Below the pieces are notes generated by a model. That model was not told the DNA's origin. It did no database searches and saw only the letters and a list, made by a program, of their open reading frames with translations. The translations under genes were made by a program, and so were the position numbers. From Bacteroidia bacterium (GTDB lineage Bacteria; Bacteroidota; Bacteroidia; Flavobacteriales_E; Vicingaceae): a stretch of DNA of 64,000 nucleotides. Where the stretch lies: positions 1 to 64,000 of the forward strand of contig JAUIMG010000001.1 in the NCBI GenBank assembly GCA_030433355.1, in the 5' to 3' direction. Positions 18,230 to 28,200 of this stretch are shown one piece after another. Within the stretch, counting starts at the first letter, position 1. Each line of letters starts with the position of its first letter.

Positions 18230-19138
18230 ATGCTAAACAAGATTCTTTATTACTTCCTTTTAAAACCAATATCTATTCTTCCATTTGGCGTCTTATACCT
18301 TATTTCAAATTGCTTGAAGTTTTTTCTATATCACCTTATAAAATATAGAAGAAGTGTTGTAAGAAACAACCTATTGAGGAGCTTTCCTGAAAAGAAGCTA
18401 ACGGAGATTAAGAAAATTGAGGCCGAATTTTATACCCATTTATGCGACTTGGTGGTAGAAAGCATTAAATCTTTCTCTATTAGCTTACCTATGGCTAAAA
18501 GGAGAATGGTTGACAAAAATATAGGGGTTCTTAATGCCTACGCTGATGGTAAAAGACCAATAGTTTTAGTTGGCGGACATTACGGAAATTGGGAACTATT
18601 TGCGATGACAATAGCGGATTCTTGTAAAACACCAGTAATGGCCATTTACACTCCAATAAAAAATACTTTCATCAATGAAAAGGTTACGGAGAGCAGATCC
18701 AAATATGGTCTTAAAATGCTTTCCATCAAGGAAATTAGAAGTATGGTATCTGAAATAGGCAAAAAGAATAGTACTGTAATTTTTGGTTCAGATCAATCTC
18801 CTAGAAAGCATCAGAAAGCATATTGGATGAATTTTTTAAATCAAAATACAGCAGTTCAATTTGGAGCAGAGAAGTTTGCGAAAGACTTTGATGCTATTGT
18901 TGTATTTGCTCATATACAAAAAGTTAAGAGAGGTTATTACGAGATAGAATACAAACTTATATCTGATCAGGTAGAAGAATTACCTCATGGATATATCACC
19001 CAAAAACACACTAAATTGCTGGAAGAAGTAATTCAGAAAAAACCTCCTTATTGGCTATGGAGTCATAAAAGATGGAAACTACAACTAAAGGAAACAGACC
19101 AATTGAATGAAGCAATAAACTTCGAAAGCTATGCTTAA
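18230..19138 (+). CDS. Lysophospholipid/lipid A acyltransferase (LpxL/HtrB family)
   Basis: This 302-residue inner-membrane acyltransferase of the HtrB/LpxL family adds secondary acyl chains to lipid A or a related lipid. It has an N-terminal membrane segment (KPISILPFGVLYLISNCLKFF) and RRSVVRNNLLRSFPEK. The catalytic H-X4-E motif sits in GGHYGNWELFA at about residue 115. Next comes the glycine/aspartate region IFGSDQSPRKHQKAYWMNFLN, and PPYWLWSHKRWK near the C-terminus is characteristic of the family. It lies 4 bp after the GreA-like gene and overlaps the next gene, a TspO-like protein, by 8 bp. Which acyl-acceptor it uses cannot be told from the sequence. Confidence 0.9.
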   Translation: MLNKILYYFLLKPISILPFGVLYLISNCLKFFLYHLIKYRRSVVRNNLLRSFPEKKLTEIKKIEAEFYTHLCDLVVESIKSFSISLPMAKRRMVDKNIGVLNAYADGKRPIVLVGGHYGNWELFAMTIADSCKTPVMAIYTPIKNTFINEKVTESRSKYGLKMLSIKEIRSMVSEIGKKNSTVIFGSDQSPRKHQKAYWMNFLNQNTAVQFGAEKFAKDFDAIVVFAHIQKVKRGYYEIEYKLISDQVEELPHGYITQKHTKLLEEVIQKKPPYWLWSHKRWKLQLKETDQLNEAINFESYA

Positions 19139-19925
19139 AAAAATACTTTCTATTTTAAATTTAGCAGTTTTAATTTTAATTCTTTGGTGGAATTATTACA
19201 GTAATACCGGGAATATAAATGGGACTACCATAGGAAATATTAGTGCTACCGTCAACAACCTTTTTACCCCTGCAGCTTATGCCTTCTCCATTTGGGGAGT
19301 TATCTACTTGTTTTTAGTATCATCTTCAATATTTTTTATTTATAGAGCGTTCTCCAATAAAAAAAATTCGTTTGTCTCTCTGGCTTGTGTTTCTTTAATT
19401 CTAGCCAATTTACTCAACGGAATATGGATATGGTTTTGGCTTAATGAATCTTTTCTTCTCTCTGTAATAGTTATGCTCGGCATACTGCTCACCCTAACTA
19501 CAGCAGCTATTAAATTAGATTTAGAAAAGTACGATGCACCATTGATGGAACTATTTTTCTTGTTTTGGCCATTAACTATTTACTTGGCTTGGATTTCTGT
19601 TGCAACTATTGCAAATATCTCTGCTTACTTAACCGCAATAAGCTGGGATGCACCTATTAGTCGAGTTTTTTGGGCATATACTATGGTTGCTGTTACTGGA
19701 ATATTGGCTCTGTATATGCTTTATACAAGAAATATGAGGGAATTTGTAGCTGTTGTTATTTGGGCCTTGCTTGCTATTGCAGTTAGAAACTGGGAGAGGG
19801 AGATAGGTTTAGCCTACGAATGCATAATTGTTTCCGCTATTTTAGCAATTGAAAACACTAGGCATGCTATAAAGAATAAGATTACTCTTCCTCAAAATAA
19901 ACTGAGAAGAGGAGAATGGCAATAA
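19131..19925 (+). CDS. TspO/MBR-like tryptophan-rich membrane protein
   Basis: This 264-residue polytopic membrane protein has about seven hydrophobic segments. It shows the early TspO-like motif NNLFTPAAYAFSIWGVIYLFL and many tryptophans (NGIWIWFWLNES, LAWISVATIANI, WAYTMVAV). It resembles the long tryptophan-rich sensory proteins found in Bacteroidota rather than the short 160-residue TspO. TspO proteins bind porphyrins and related compounds. The next gene, convergent and only 1 bp away, is ferrochelatase (hemH), which makes a porphyrin link attractive but unproven. Its start overlaps the acyltransferase stop by 8 bp, indicating translational coupling. Confidence 0.65.
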   Translation: MLKKILSILNLAVLILILWWNYYSNTGNINGTTIGNISATVNNLFTPAAYAFSIWGVIYLFLVSSSIFFIYRAFSNKKNSFVSLACVSLILANLLNGIWIWFWLNESFLLSVIVMLGILLTLTTAAIKLDLEKYDAPLMELFFLFWPLTIYLAWISVATIANISAYLTAISWDAPISRVFWAYTMVAVTGILALYMLYTRNMREFVAVVIWALLAIAVRNWEREIGLAYECIIVSAILAIENTRHAIKNKITLPQNKLRRGEWQ

Positions 19926-19926
19926 T

Positions 19927-20940
19927 TTAGGCTCTGCTTTTAACCATTTCTTCTAAAGCATCTACCCATATTGGATGATCGTTTAGGCTTTCTACTAATT
20001 GCACTTTTTCACCTCCATGCTCTTCGAAAATTTCCTGGTATTCAATTCCTATTTCAACTGTTGTTTCTAGGCAATCTGCAACAAAAGCAGGACTAAAGGC
20101 TAATATTTTCTTATCTCCTTTCTTTGCCCTTTCTTTTACTATCTCATCAGAAAATGGTTCTAACCACTTTTTATCTAATCTAGATTGGAATGCAACCGTA
20201 TACTTTTCTTCAGGAATATTTAGCTTTTCAGCCAAGAGTCTTGTTGTGGCAAAACATGTAGCCTTGTAGCAAAACTTATTTTCTTCCGTTATCTCCGTTT
20301 CACAGTCGTGGTCTGCACATGGAATTCCATCATCATAAACCTTGTTTACGTGCCTTTCTGGTAATCCATGGTAGCTAAATAAAACATGGTCATAATCCTC
20401 AATATTATGTTGCTTACCCCTTTCAACGAAAGCATTTATATAGCCTTCATGGTCCCAAAACTGACTTATCACACTAATCTCTGGAATCACCCACCATTTG
20501 CTTATTATTTTCAAGGCCTTCTCCATAGCAGAACCTGAACTTGCTGAGGCATAGTGAGGGAACATTGGAACAACAATAATCTTCTTATAATTGAGAAGTC
20601 TCATTTCTTTCAAGACTTTATCTAAACTAGGATTTTGATAACGCATTGCTAAATGAACTCCGAATGAATCGCCTAATTTATCCTGCAATTTTTCTTTAAC
20701 ACTTTCTCCATAAATTAGTAATGGAGAACCATTCTCAGTCCAAAGTTCCTTATAAATCTTTGTTGAACTAAAAGATCTAAAAGGCACAATAATTCCATTT
20801 ACTAGTATCTTTCTTAATAGCCAAGGAATATCAATTACTCTAGGGTCATTTAAAAATTCAGAAAGATACCTTCTTACCGCTCCCCATTTTGCATCATCTG
20901 GAGTGCCCAGATTAATTAATAAAACTCCTGTTTTTGGCAT
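19927..20940 (-). CDS. hemH: Ferrochelatase
   Basis: This enzyme inserts Fe(II) into protoporphyrin IX or coproporphyrin III as the last or penultimate step of heme synthesis. The protein has 337 residues, a normal length. The N-terminus LLINLGTPDDAKWGAVRRYL is characteristic, and the catalytic histidine lies in FSYHGLPERH. The conserved RLDKKWLEPFSDE and FSPAFVADCLETTVEI, with the conserved Cys-Leu-Glu-Thr, are present. Two cysteine-containing segments (CADHDCE and CYKATCFATT) resemble bacterial ferrochelatases with extra cysteines; whether they bind a cluster is not clear. It is convergent with the TspO-like gene. Confidence 0.96.
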   Translation of the reverse strand: MPKTGVLLINLGTPDDAKWGAVRRYLSEFLNDPRVIDIPWLLRKILVNGIIVPFRSFSSTKIYKELWTENGSPLLIYGESVKEKLQDKLGDSFGVHLAMRYQNPSLDKVLKEMRLLNYKKIIVVPMFPHYASASSGSAMEKALKIISKWWVIPEISVISQFWDHEGYINAFVERGKQHNIEDYDHVLFSYHGLPERHVNKVYDDGIPCADHDCETEITEENKFCYKATCFATTRLLAEKLNIPEEKYTVAFQSRLDKKWLEPFSDEIVKERAKKGDKKILAFSPAFVADCLETTVEIGIEYQEIFEEHGGEKVQLVESLNDHPIWVDALEEMVKSRA

Positions 20941-21022
20941 TTTTATAAGTGTTTCAAAAAAGACAGACTATTCCCTTATTTGTTCTTAAAAATTAAAGAA
21001 TAGCTTTAAAAAATTGATTTAC

Positions 21023-21044
21023 AAAACTAGGCAGAAGCCTTAGT
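21023..21044 (-). terminator. Possible weak terminator at the end of lnt
   Basis: Read on the minus strand, CTA(A)GGC, loop TTCT, GCCTAG form a short stem with one bulged A, followed by TTTTG. It overlaps the lnt stop codon. The stem is short and the T-run only four, so this is a weak candidate. Confidence 0.35.
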
Positions 21045-22650
21045 CTTTTTTAAGTCTTTGTTCTGTTTTATTTAAACTTTTCACTAAAGTTAGCAGTAAC
21101 AATAATGGGCTGATAAAAGCAGCAATTCTACCAAGATAATCTCCATATTTGACATAAAAAGTCAATTCACTGTTTGCGCTAAAATTCGTCTTTATTACAT
21201 CTCTTTCCCAATAATTAGTTTCTACCAATAAATCCCCTCTTTTGTTTATCACAGCAGAAACTCCTGTATTTGCTGATCTAATTAAATCTCTTCTCCCTTC
21301 GATTGCTCTTAGCCTAGCATAAGCTAAATGCTGCTTATATCCTGGCGTATCTCCCCACCAACCATCATTCGTTATTATGGCATAAAAAGTGGCGCCTTGC
21401 AGAGTGTATCTGTTAACGTATTCTCCAAAAATTGACTCATAACAAATAATAGGTGCAGCAGCATTTTTTCTCTCTGCATCAAAAAACACAGTTGGCTTAT
21501 CTTGCGTACCATACCTTCCGGTTGTCCCGCCTAAACTAATAGAAAGCTTCTTTAAAAAAGGCAATTGCTTCATAAATGGAATTTTTTCTGCACCTAATAC
21601 AAGTTTAGATTTTCTATGAATCTTGATAGAATTAGAACTGTCTAAATACATTGCACTATTGTAGTTGTCATAATAACCAGAGCCAGGAAGCTTTTTAGCC
21701 GTTGATGGCATGCTATCTCCTTCTAAATATAACTTAGAGCTCAGCATTCCAACAATTATCTTGAGCTTAGGATAATCCTTAATTATTTTTCTAAACTCTT
21801 CGGTAGCATATTGATATTCTAAATCATGCTCCCAAGTTGGTGTTGGTATTGCAGTTTCAGGTAGTAATAAATAATCTGTTGAATCAGTAAGCGCTTTCCG
21901 TGATAAAGAAACCATTAAGTCAATCTGATCTGAATCGGCTATCCCCCCAAACTTATCTGTGTAAGGATCTATATTAGGTTGAACTATAACTGCTTGTAAT
22001 TCATTCCCAGCTTCTTTATTGGAATCGTATAAGACTTCAGAATAAAAAAGGCTTCCTATTAAAAGAAATACTGCGGCACCAAGAGGGCGTAAATAGTTTT
22101 TCTTATTAGATAAGTAATTCTTTATGCTAGTATAAAAAAGAACGTTTACAATTAAAACTAATAAAGAACCTCCTAAAACCCCTGTGAATTCATACCACTG
22201 GATTGATTCTACATTATTAGCAAAAACATTTCCAAAGGTTAACCAACTCCAGGAAAGCTCCCAATTAAGATGGACATACTCAAAGGCAATCCAATAAATA
22301 ATTAAAGCTATGTAGCCTTGCTTAATACCAACCCATTTTTTTGTAAGATGGAATAAATAAAAAACCGTGGTCATAAAAATTGCATTGCAAATTATTGCCA
22401 TAGCAGCTCCCCAATCAGAAGCATTATAAATCCACCAAGTGGTAAGAAAATTAAAGATTAGAAAAGTTATATAACTATATAGCAATAGTTTCAATTTACT
22501 ACCATTATTAGAATAAATTTCTTCTTCTACATACAACAAAGGAATAAATGCTAAGAAAATTAAAGCTGACAAACCTCCCACTGCAGGCCATGCTATAGCA
22601 AATAGTATAGCTGAAGAAATAGATAACAACAATAATTTAACCTTCCTCAT
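21040..22650 (-). CDS. lnt: Apolipoprotein N-acyltransferase
   Basis: Lnt adds the third acyl chain to the N-terminal cysteine of lipoproteins in the inner membrane. The 536-residue protein has five to seven N-terminal membrane helices, from FAIAWPAVGGLSALIFLAF to about residue 205, and a C-terminal helix. Between them is a nitrilase domain with all three catalytic residues: Glu in LLPETAIPTP, Lys in RKSKLVLGAEKIPF and Cys in ICYESIFGEYVN. The many lipoproteins encoded in this window (two at 7390-8459, gldK, lptE) are its expected substrates. It lies downstream of no gene on its strand and is divergent from the endonuclease gene at 22711, sharing a 60-bp intergenic region. Confidence 0.95.
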   Translation of the reverse strand: MRKVKLLLLSISSAILFAIAWPAVGGLSALIFLAFIPLLYVEEEIYSNNGSKLKLLLYSYITFLIFNFLTTWWIYNASDWGAAMAIICNAIFMTTVFYLFHLTKKWVGIKQGYIALIIYWIAFEYVHLNWELSWSWLTFGNVFANNVESIQWYEFTGVLGGSLLVLIVNVLFYTSIKNYLSNKKNYLRPLGAAVFLLIGSLFYSEVLYDSNKEAGNELQAVIVQPNIDPYTDKFGGIADSDQIDLMVSLSRKALTDSTDYLLLPETAIPTPTWEHDLEYQYATEEFRKIIKDYPKLKIIVGMLSSKLYLEGDSMPSTAKKLPGSGYYDNYNSAMYLDSSNSIKIHRKSKLVLGAEKIPFMKQLPFLKKLSISLGGTTGRYGTQDKPTVFFDAERKNAAAPIICYESIFGEYVNRYTLQGATFYAIITNDGWWGDTPGYKQHLAYARLRAIEGRRDLIRSANTGVSAVINKRGDLLVETNYWERDVIKTNFSANSELTFYVKYGDYLGRIAAFISPLLLLLTLVKSLNKTEQRLKKD

Positions 22651-22710
22651 AGATTCTTTTAAAGTATCCCAAAACTATTAATATTTACCTTTGCCAATCA
22701 ATTCAATGTT

Positions 22711-24342
22711 ATGAAAAAACTTAGCTTTCTTTTATTGTTCATGCCTTTCTTCTCGATTGCCCAAGTATTGGTTACCAATCCTCCGAATATCGTATTTAAC
22801 CCAACTAATGTGGGAACTAAAGACAGCTTAAGTTTAACTATAACAAATACTTCTAATGTTCCGGTTAATGTTACCAATATTAAGTTCTACGCTATATACA
22901 ATGATTTCCCCTTCTCAGCCTCCGAGAACAGCTTTAGTCTCTCTGCAAACGGAAGCAGAACGATTCAAATATATTTTGAGCCAGTACACAACATTATAAA
23001 TAATTCGGAATTAGTAATTCAACATAATGCAAATAGTGGCTTTGAAGCAGTGGATGTCTATGGGCAAGGTGTGTTTCCAAATGCCTATTACAATGTAACT
23101 CAGAACCTTTCTGAACAAGCCTTAAAAAATGCATTAAAGACACGAACAGGACAGGGCTATACTCAATTAAGCTATAATGCTGCCAGAGATGATATGTTTA
23201 TGACCATTGACAATAAGAGAAATAATGGTCAAAATGCTACGGTTAATAGAATTGAATGTGTTTACACCGGTTATAATAAATCCTCCTATACAAGCAGGTC
23301 TGATGCTCAAACAACTACTCCAAATTTCAATACAGAGCATACCTTTCCACAAGGATTCTTTAATCAAGCTTTACCTATGAGAAGCGACCTTCATCATTTA
23401 TTCCCTACCACAAATAATTCCAATTCCCAAAGAGGTAATAATCCTTTTGGAATAGTTACCGGAGGCACACCAGTTGCCCTGGGAGGAGGCTCCTTTTACA
23501 ATAACACAACCTTTGAACCTAGAAATTCTCAGAAAGGAAGAACTGCTAGGGCAATGTTATATTTCGTAATAAGGTATCAAGACTACTCTAATCACTTCTC
23601 TGTGCAAGAAACTATATTAAGGAGCTGGCATAACACCTATGCTCCCGACAGTATTGAGGAGAGAAGAAATAATGATATTTTCACGGTTCAAAACAATAGA
23701 AATCCTTTTGTAGACTACCCTCAATTGGAAGAAAGAATAACCAATTTTGTGACCAATTCTGTTGCAACTCCTTCCTTTGGTTTGGATATTCTACAAACTT
23801 CTATCAACTACGGAACAGTTGCAGTAAATGATATAGATACTTTCGATTATGTGCTTGTAAATAGAGGCAATCAGAATATAAATATTACGAATGCAGCCCT
23901 CACAGACACTTCCATATTATCCTTTGCTGGAACAATAACTACACTACCTCCCGGCGAATCATTAGAAATTAGAGTGGTGCTTCAAACAAATCAGGCAGGC
24001 CAGGTTAGAGAAAATTTAACTTTTAACACAAATATCCCAGGCGCTCAATCTTCTTTTAGCATACCGATTAGAGCAAATGCCATAGTAACCTCTATAGAAG
24101 AGAATACCATTGCTAGCTATCAGGTTTATCCCAATCCAATGGGAGATGTTTTAACTATTGAAGGAAAAGACTTTAATACAATGAATATTAAACTTTACAA
24201 TAGCTTATCTCAAGAAGTGAAGTTGCGTAAGGCAATTTCTAAAAATACCTTACAACTTAATACCTCAGCTTTAAATAAGGGCATCTATTTTCTAATAATT
24301 GAAAAGGATAGAGAAGTCTTTAGCTACAAACTAATTAAGTAA
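22711..24342 (+). CDS. Secreted endonuclease I with T9SS C-terminal sorting domain
   Basis: This 543-residue exported nuclease begins with signal peptide MKKLSFLLLFMPFFSIAQ. Residues about 20-110 form an ASH/choice-of-anchor Ig-like domain (NPTNVGTKDSLSLTITNTS). The endonuclease I (EndA/NucM family) domain spans about 120-350, with FNTEHTFPQGFF and MRSDLHHLFPTTNNSNSQRG carrying the catalytic histidines and metal site. A second Ig-like domain lies at about 360-455. The last 75 residues are a type A T9SS sorting domain (YQVYPNPMGDVLTIEG ... LNKGIYFLII.K). It is therefore a likely cargo of the T9SS encoded nearby, degrading DNA outside the cell for phosphate or nucleotides. It stands alone on the plus strand. 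Confidence 0.92.
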   Translation: MKKLSFLLLFMPFFSIAQVLVTNPPNIVFNPTNVGTKDSLSLTITNTSNVPVNVTNIKFYAIYNDFPFSASENSFSLSANGSRTIQIYFEPVHNIINNSELVIQHNANSGFEAVDVYGQGVFPNAYYNVTQNLSEQALKNALKTRTGQGYTQLSYNAARDDMFMTIDNKRNNGQNATVNRIECVYTGYNKSSYTSRSDAQTTTPNFNTEHTFPQGFFNQALPMRSDLHHLFPTTNNSNSQRGNNPFGIVTGGTPVALGGGSFYNNTTFEPRNSQKGRTARAMLYFVIRYQDYSNHFSVQETILRSWHNTYAPDSIEERRNNDIFTVQNNRNPFVDYPQLEERITNFVTNSVATPSFGLDILQTSINYGTVAVNDIDTFDYVLVNRGNQNINITNAALTDTSILSFAGTITTLPPGESLEIRVVLQTNQAGQVRENLTFNTNIPGAQSSFSIPIRANAIVTSIEENTIASYQVYPNPMGDVLTIEGKDFNTMNIKLYNSLSQEVKLRKAISKNTLQLNTSALNKGIYFLIIEKDREVFSYKLIK

Positions 24343-24349
24343 CATCTAT

Positions 24350-25231
24350 TTAAAAGTCATATTTGAATCCAAAACCCCATATTGCGGAAGTAATTAATCT
24401 ACTTTCTAATTCGGGAATATCTAAATAAGTTATCCCTGGTCGGCCTTCCATAAAGAGCCTACTTTTACCCCATGCATTATCTTTTTTAGATAACCTAAAT
24501 TCTAAACCAAAAGGGACAGAAAGCATTGCAGTAAATCCACCGTCGTTAGAAAAGTTTTCTTCTTTAATATCAAAGTCGTTAAATAGATTAGAATTGGAAG
24601 CATAGGTTGCCCCAGAGACAAAGTAATTATCTTTTGATAGGCTTATTTGTGTTGAAGCATTAAAACTAAAACCTAAGGACATACCTACCCCACCATAAAT
24701 ACTTAATCTATTTTGCGTATTACTACCAATGATATAGGCAATATCAAAAAATAATTGGTCACTACCATAAGACATATAATAGCTTTCACTTTGAACAGAA
24801 TCAACAAAGAAAGTATTACCATCTCTATTAGACGTTAAAGTATCTACTCGGAAACTCTCTGAACTAAATGCACTTTGGCTAAAAAAAGTTTGATCGGTGA
24901 AGGTTATACCGAATCTTAACTTAGCATTGTATTTAGATTTGTCTCCATCCTTATCTGAAATATCGAAGTATGCATTAACATTAAACATGGCTCCAAAGTC
25001 ATATTCATAATAATATCCTCCAGGACTTGAATTAACAATTGGGCTCTGCAATAAGTCTGAATTAGGTGCAAGATTTTGAAAATTGCTTAAACTTCCTTCA
25101 TAATTATTAGAATTAGCAATAGATCCAAGGCTTATGGATATTGCAGAAAACTTTAACCTTCCATCTTTGTCTTGAGCAATAGAATAGAAAGAAAAGCAAC
25201 ACAGAATAATAGCTAGGGTTATTTTTTTCAT
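24350..25231 (-). CDS. Predicted outer-membrane beta-barrel protein
   Basis: This 293-residue protein starts with signal peptide MKKITLAIILCCFSFYSIAQ. It is dominated by alternating hydrophobic/polar strands with aromatic ends (YYYEYDFGAMFNVNAYFDIS, LSIYGGVGMSLGFSF) and ends in an aromatic residue (IWGFGFKYDF), as outer-membrane barrels do. I recognise no specific family. It lies 46 bp downstream of the PorU-type gene on the same strand and may be transcribed with porV-porU, which would be consistent with an envelope role. It is convergent with the nuclease gene, 7 bp apart, and no terminator is evident between them. Confidence 0.65.
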   Translation of the reverse strand: MKKITLAIILCCFSFYSIAQDKDGRLKFSAISISLGSIANSNNYEGSLSNFQNLAPNSDLLQSPIVNSSPGGYYYEYDFGAMFNVNAYFDISDKDGDKSKYNAKLRFGITFTDQTFFSQSAFSSESFRVDTLTSNRDGNTFFVDSVQSESYYMSYGSDQLFFDIAYIIGSNTQNRLSIYGGVGMSLGFSFNASTQISLSKDNYFVSGATYASNSNLFNDFDIKEENFSNDGGFTAMLSVPFGLEFRLSKKDNAWGKSRLFMEGRPGITYLDIPELESRLITSAIWGFGFKYDF

Positions 25232-25277
25232 GAATTGAATTAATTATAAAATCGTAAACGCTAAAGGGGAAAAGATA

Positions 25278-28200
25278 TTATCGAAGTAAGTACATCTTAC
25301 CAAAATCTTTCTTAAAAAACTGGTCGGCATTGGAGTCTCTATTTTCGATATTAGAGCCGTTGATTTTCATCTTAACTCTATACAAATAAACTCCATTTGC
25401 TAATTGATCGCCAAATTCATCTTTCCCATCCCAGGCAAATTCAGTAATGTTATTACCAACATTAATAGGGCCAAGTTCAATTTCATTTATTTCTCTAACC
25501 ACCTTACCGGTAACTGTCATTATTTGGATTTGAATTTGATCGGGTACCTGCGAACCAGTGAGAGTAAACACAAAACGCGTAGAGGTAGAAAATGGGTTAG
25601 GATAATTCAGTAGTTTAGTAACCGTTGACTTATTAACCACTTCAAACTCTATCTCATAATCATTTGCTCCTGAAGCATTTCCAGACTTATCATTTGCTCT
25701 CACCCTTAATTTATAGATACCATCTTTAGTTAAATTTGGCTGAAACATAATTTTAGCCTTATTATCTAAAGTAGAAGCTGGTACAAATTGCAACTGATTA
25801 TTATTTTCAAAATTCAATAATTGCTCATCTTCTCCAGGGTACTGCAGAAAAATTGCCACCAAAGAGGTATCATCTAAAGCTAAAAATTGATTCTCGTCTG
25901 ATAATTGCACCAAAATATTAGGCTTCGCAGAAACCAATTCTCTGTTAATAATTCTCTTACCATCAAAGGTTACATCAAGAAGTGGGTTTTCTATGTCAGG
26001 AGATACATGAAAGTAATATTCAGCAAGATTGTTAAATAAATTTTGCTCTTTATGAGCACCTTCTGGGTTGATTTCTAACAATAATTGATTTGTACCACTT
26101 AAATTAATGGTAGGTACTTCTATATTAAAAACAACAAAGCTATCCTTTTGTATAGGTGCCAAAATTTCTTCCTTCAAATACTTTCGATTAGAATTGCTAA
26201 AAACCTCATACCTAAGCTTAACGCTATCAGAATTAACCAAAGAGGGATTTGCTAAAGCAATTGAAAAGTTTAGCATTTCTCCTTGCTTTAAAGAATCCTT
26301 ATTTATTTCAAAAAACACATTTGGAGCCCAAGCAAAATCAGGAACTTCCATAGCACTAATCTGCCAAAAATCCAATTGAGGTGGACTTTGATTTAATTGA
26401 TCTTCCACTCTTAACTTAAAGTAATGGTCTGAATAAATATTAATACTATCTATCAAAGAAATATTCGTATCTAAAGCGAATTTATTAGAAATTAAAAAAG
26501 TTTTTTCTTTTCCATTCTTAGCCCTCCCATTAAATTCCAACAATACCTCATCAGATGTTCCTCTTTCTTCCACCCTATAGGCTAATCTTAGCTTGGAATT
26601 ATCTTTTAATAGATTAATGCTTCTCATCTCTCCAAAGTCCCCATTAGTGACGATAATTTTTTTCAATTCAACAGCATCGGTATTGGAAAAACCTCGCACT
26701 TCTTCAATACTTGTTAATTGTCCCTTTTTCGCAAAAAGTATAAAAGGCTCCTCATTGTTTATGGTAGTGATTATGTTGCTACCTAAATTTCTGAAAGAGT
26801 TAAATATGGAAGAATCAATTCCCCAAATACTGCTGTAGTTGACATTCTGCCAGCTATAAATAACTATAAAATTACCTCTAGGAATTACATTGTTCAAGAA
26901 ATCCCTCATGGCAAACATTTGGCTAGTATCATTTTGCCGGAACAGAAAATATTTTTCAGGTCTTAATCTATTACCTCCACAATAATTGTCAAAATTCGCT
27001 TGGCCAAAATAATTGTTTGGGTTTAGTCCATTATAAGGTGTCTCCCAAGATTCGAGAGATAAAGAATCTAAAACTGCTATTAAAAAACCAGGAGTTCCTC
27101 CACAAGCATTCCTTTCTCTAACATCTGCATCAATTGCATATCTTATTGCAAATGCATCGCTTTGAGAAGGCGAGCTTTGCGTATATACCAAAAGCTCTTT
27201 AGCATTTGGGGTAAATTCAAATCTTTTTGTCGCCGCATTCTGTTTTAAGAATAAATAAGAATTTGCTTCAAACTGAGCATAATGATCTTGAGACCAGCCA
27301 TATTGGTTTGGAAGATATTTAAAAGAGGATGTTTTCCAGTTAAAATCTTCCCCTTGCATCGGCTGCCTGCTTACTCTCCAATAAAAAACACTACTATCTT
27401 GAATGGAAGATAAAAGATTAGGCTCCCAACTCAACATTCCACCTTTACTTGTTATTGTTCTAGTCTCTTTTGAATTGCTAGTAAAACTTTTAGTCGTATC
27501 CATTTCAAAAACGTACGCTCTTTCTTCTTCAAATGCATAAGGTGTAGATGCAGATAAGCTTATTTGCTGATGTCCAACTATAGAATAGTTATAGGGATAA
27601 ACAGGAATTATTTCACCTGAACGAATTAATACATCTACTGCAATCTGATTATTAAATTCAGACAATTCATCAATAGAATTAAAAGGATCTATCGTTATTT
27701 CTAATCGATTTAAACCTATATCGTTTAATGGATCAATGGCAAATCTTAATTGAATTTCTTCCTCGTAGAATAAGCCAAATATTTCCCTCACTACAATGGT
27801 ATCTCCTTTGATATTGCCTGGATAACTTCTCTTAATTGTCATTAAAACAGTATCTTCTAGAGCTTGTCCGATATTCTCTGCTACTATTCTTAAAGTAAAA
27901 GAATCTAATTCTGTAGTTATTTCAGAAGGCTGAATAACAGCATTTTCTCTACTTACTCTTAAATCAGCTTTTGGAAATGCATTTAGAACCAAAGCTGGAT
28001 CACCTTGGAATGACATTTCCAATGCTACTCTTTCTATATCTCTTTGTAAACTATTTGGATTTAAATCTATGCATACTTGCCTAATAACTTCGGCTACAGA
28101 CTCTCCATAGAAGTCTTTCGTAAGATTCTTATAAAACGCAGAGGAAAATCTATTCAAATAAAAAGCATAACCAAGATTACCAGTGGCAATATAACCGATA

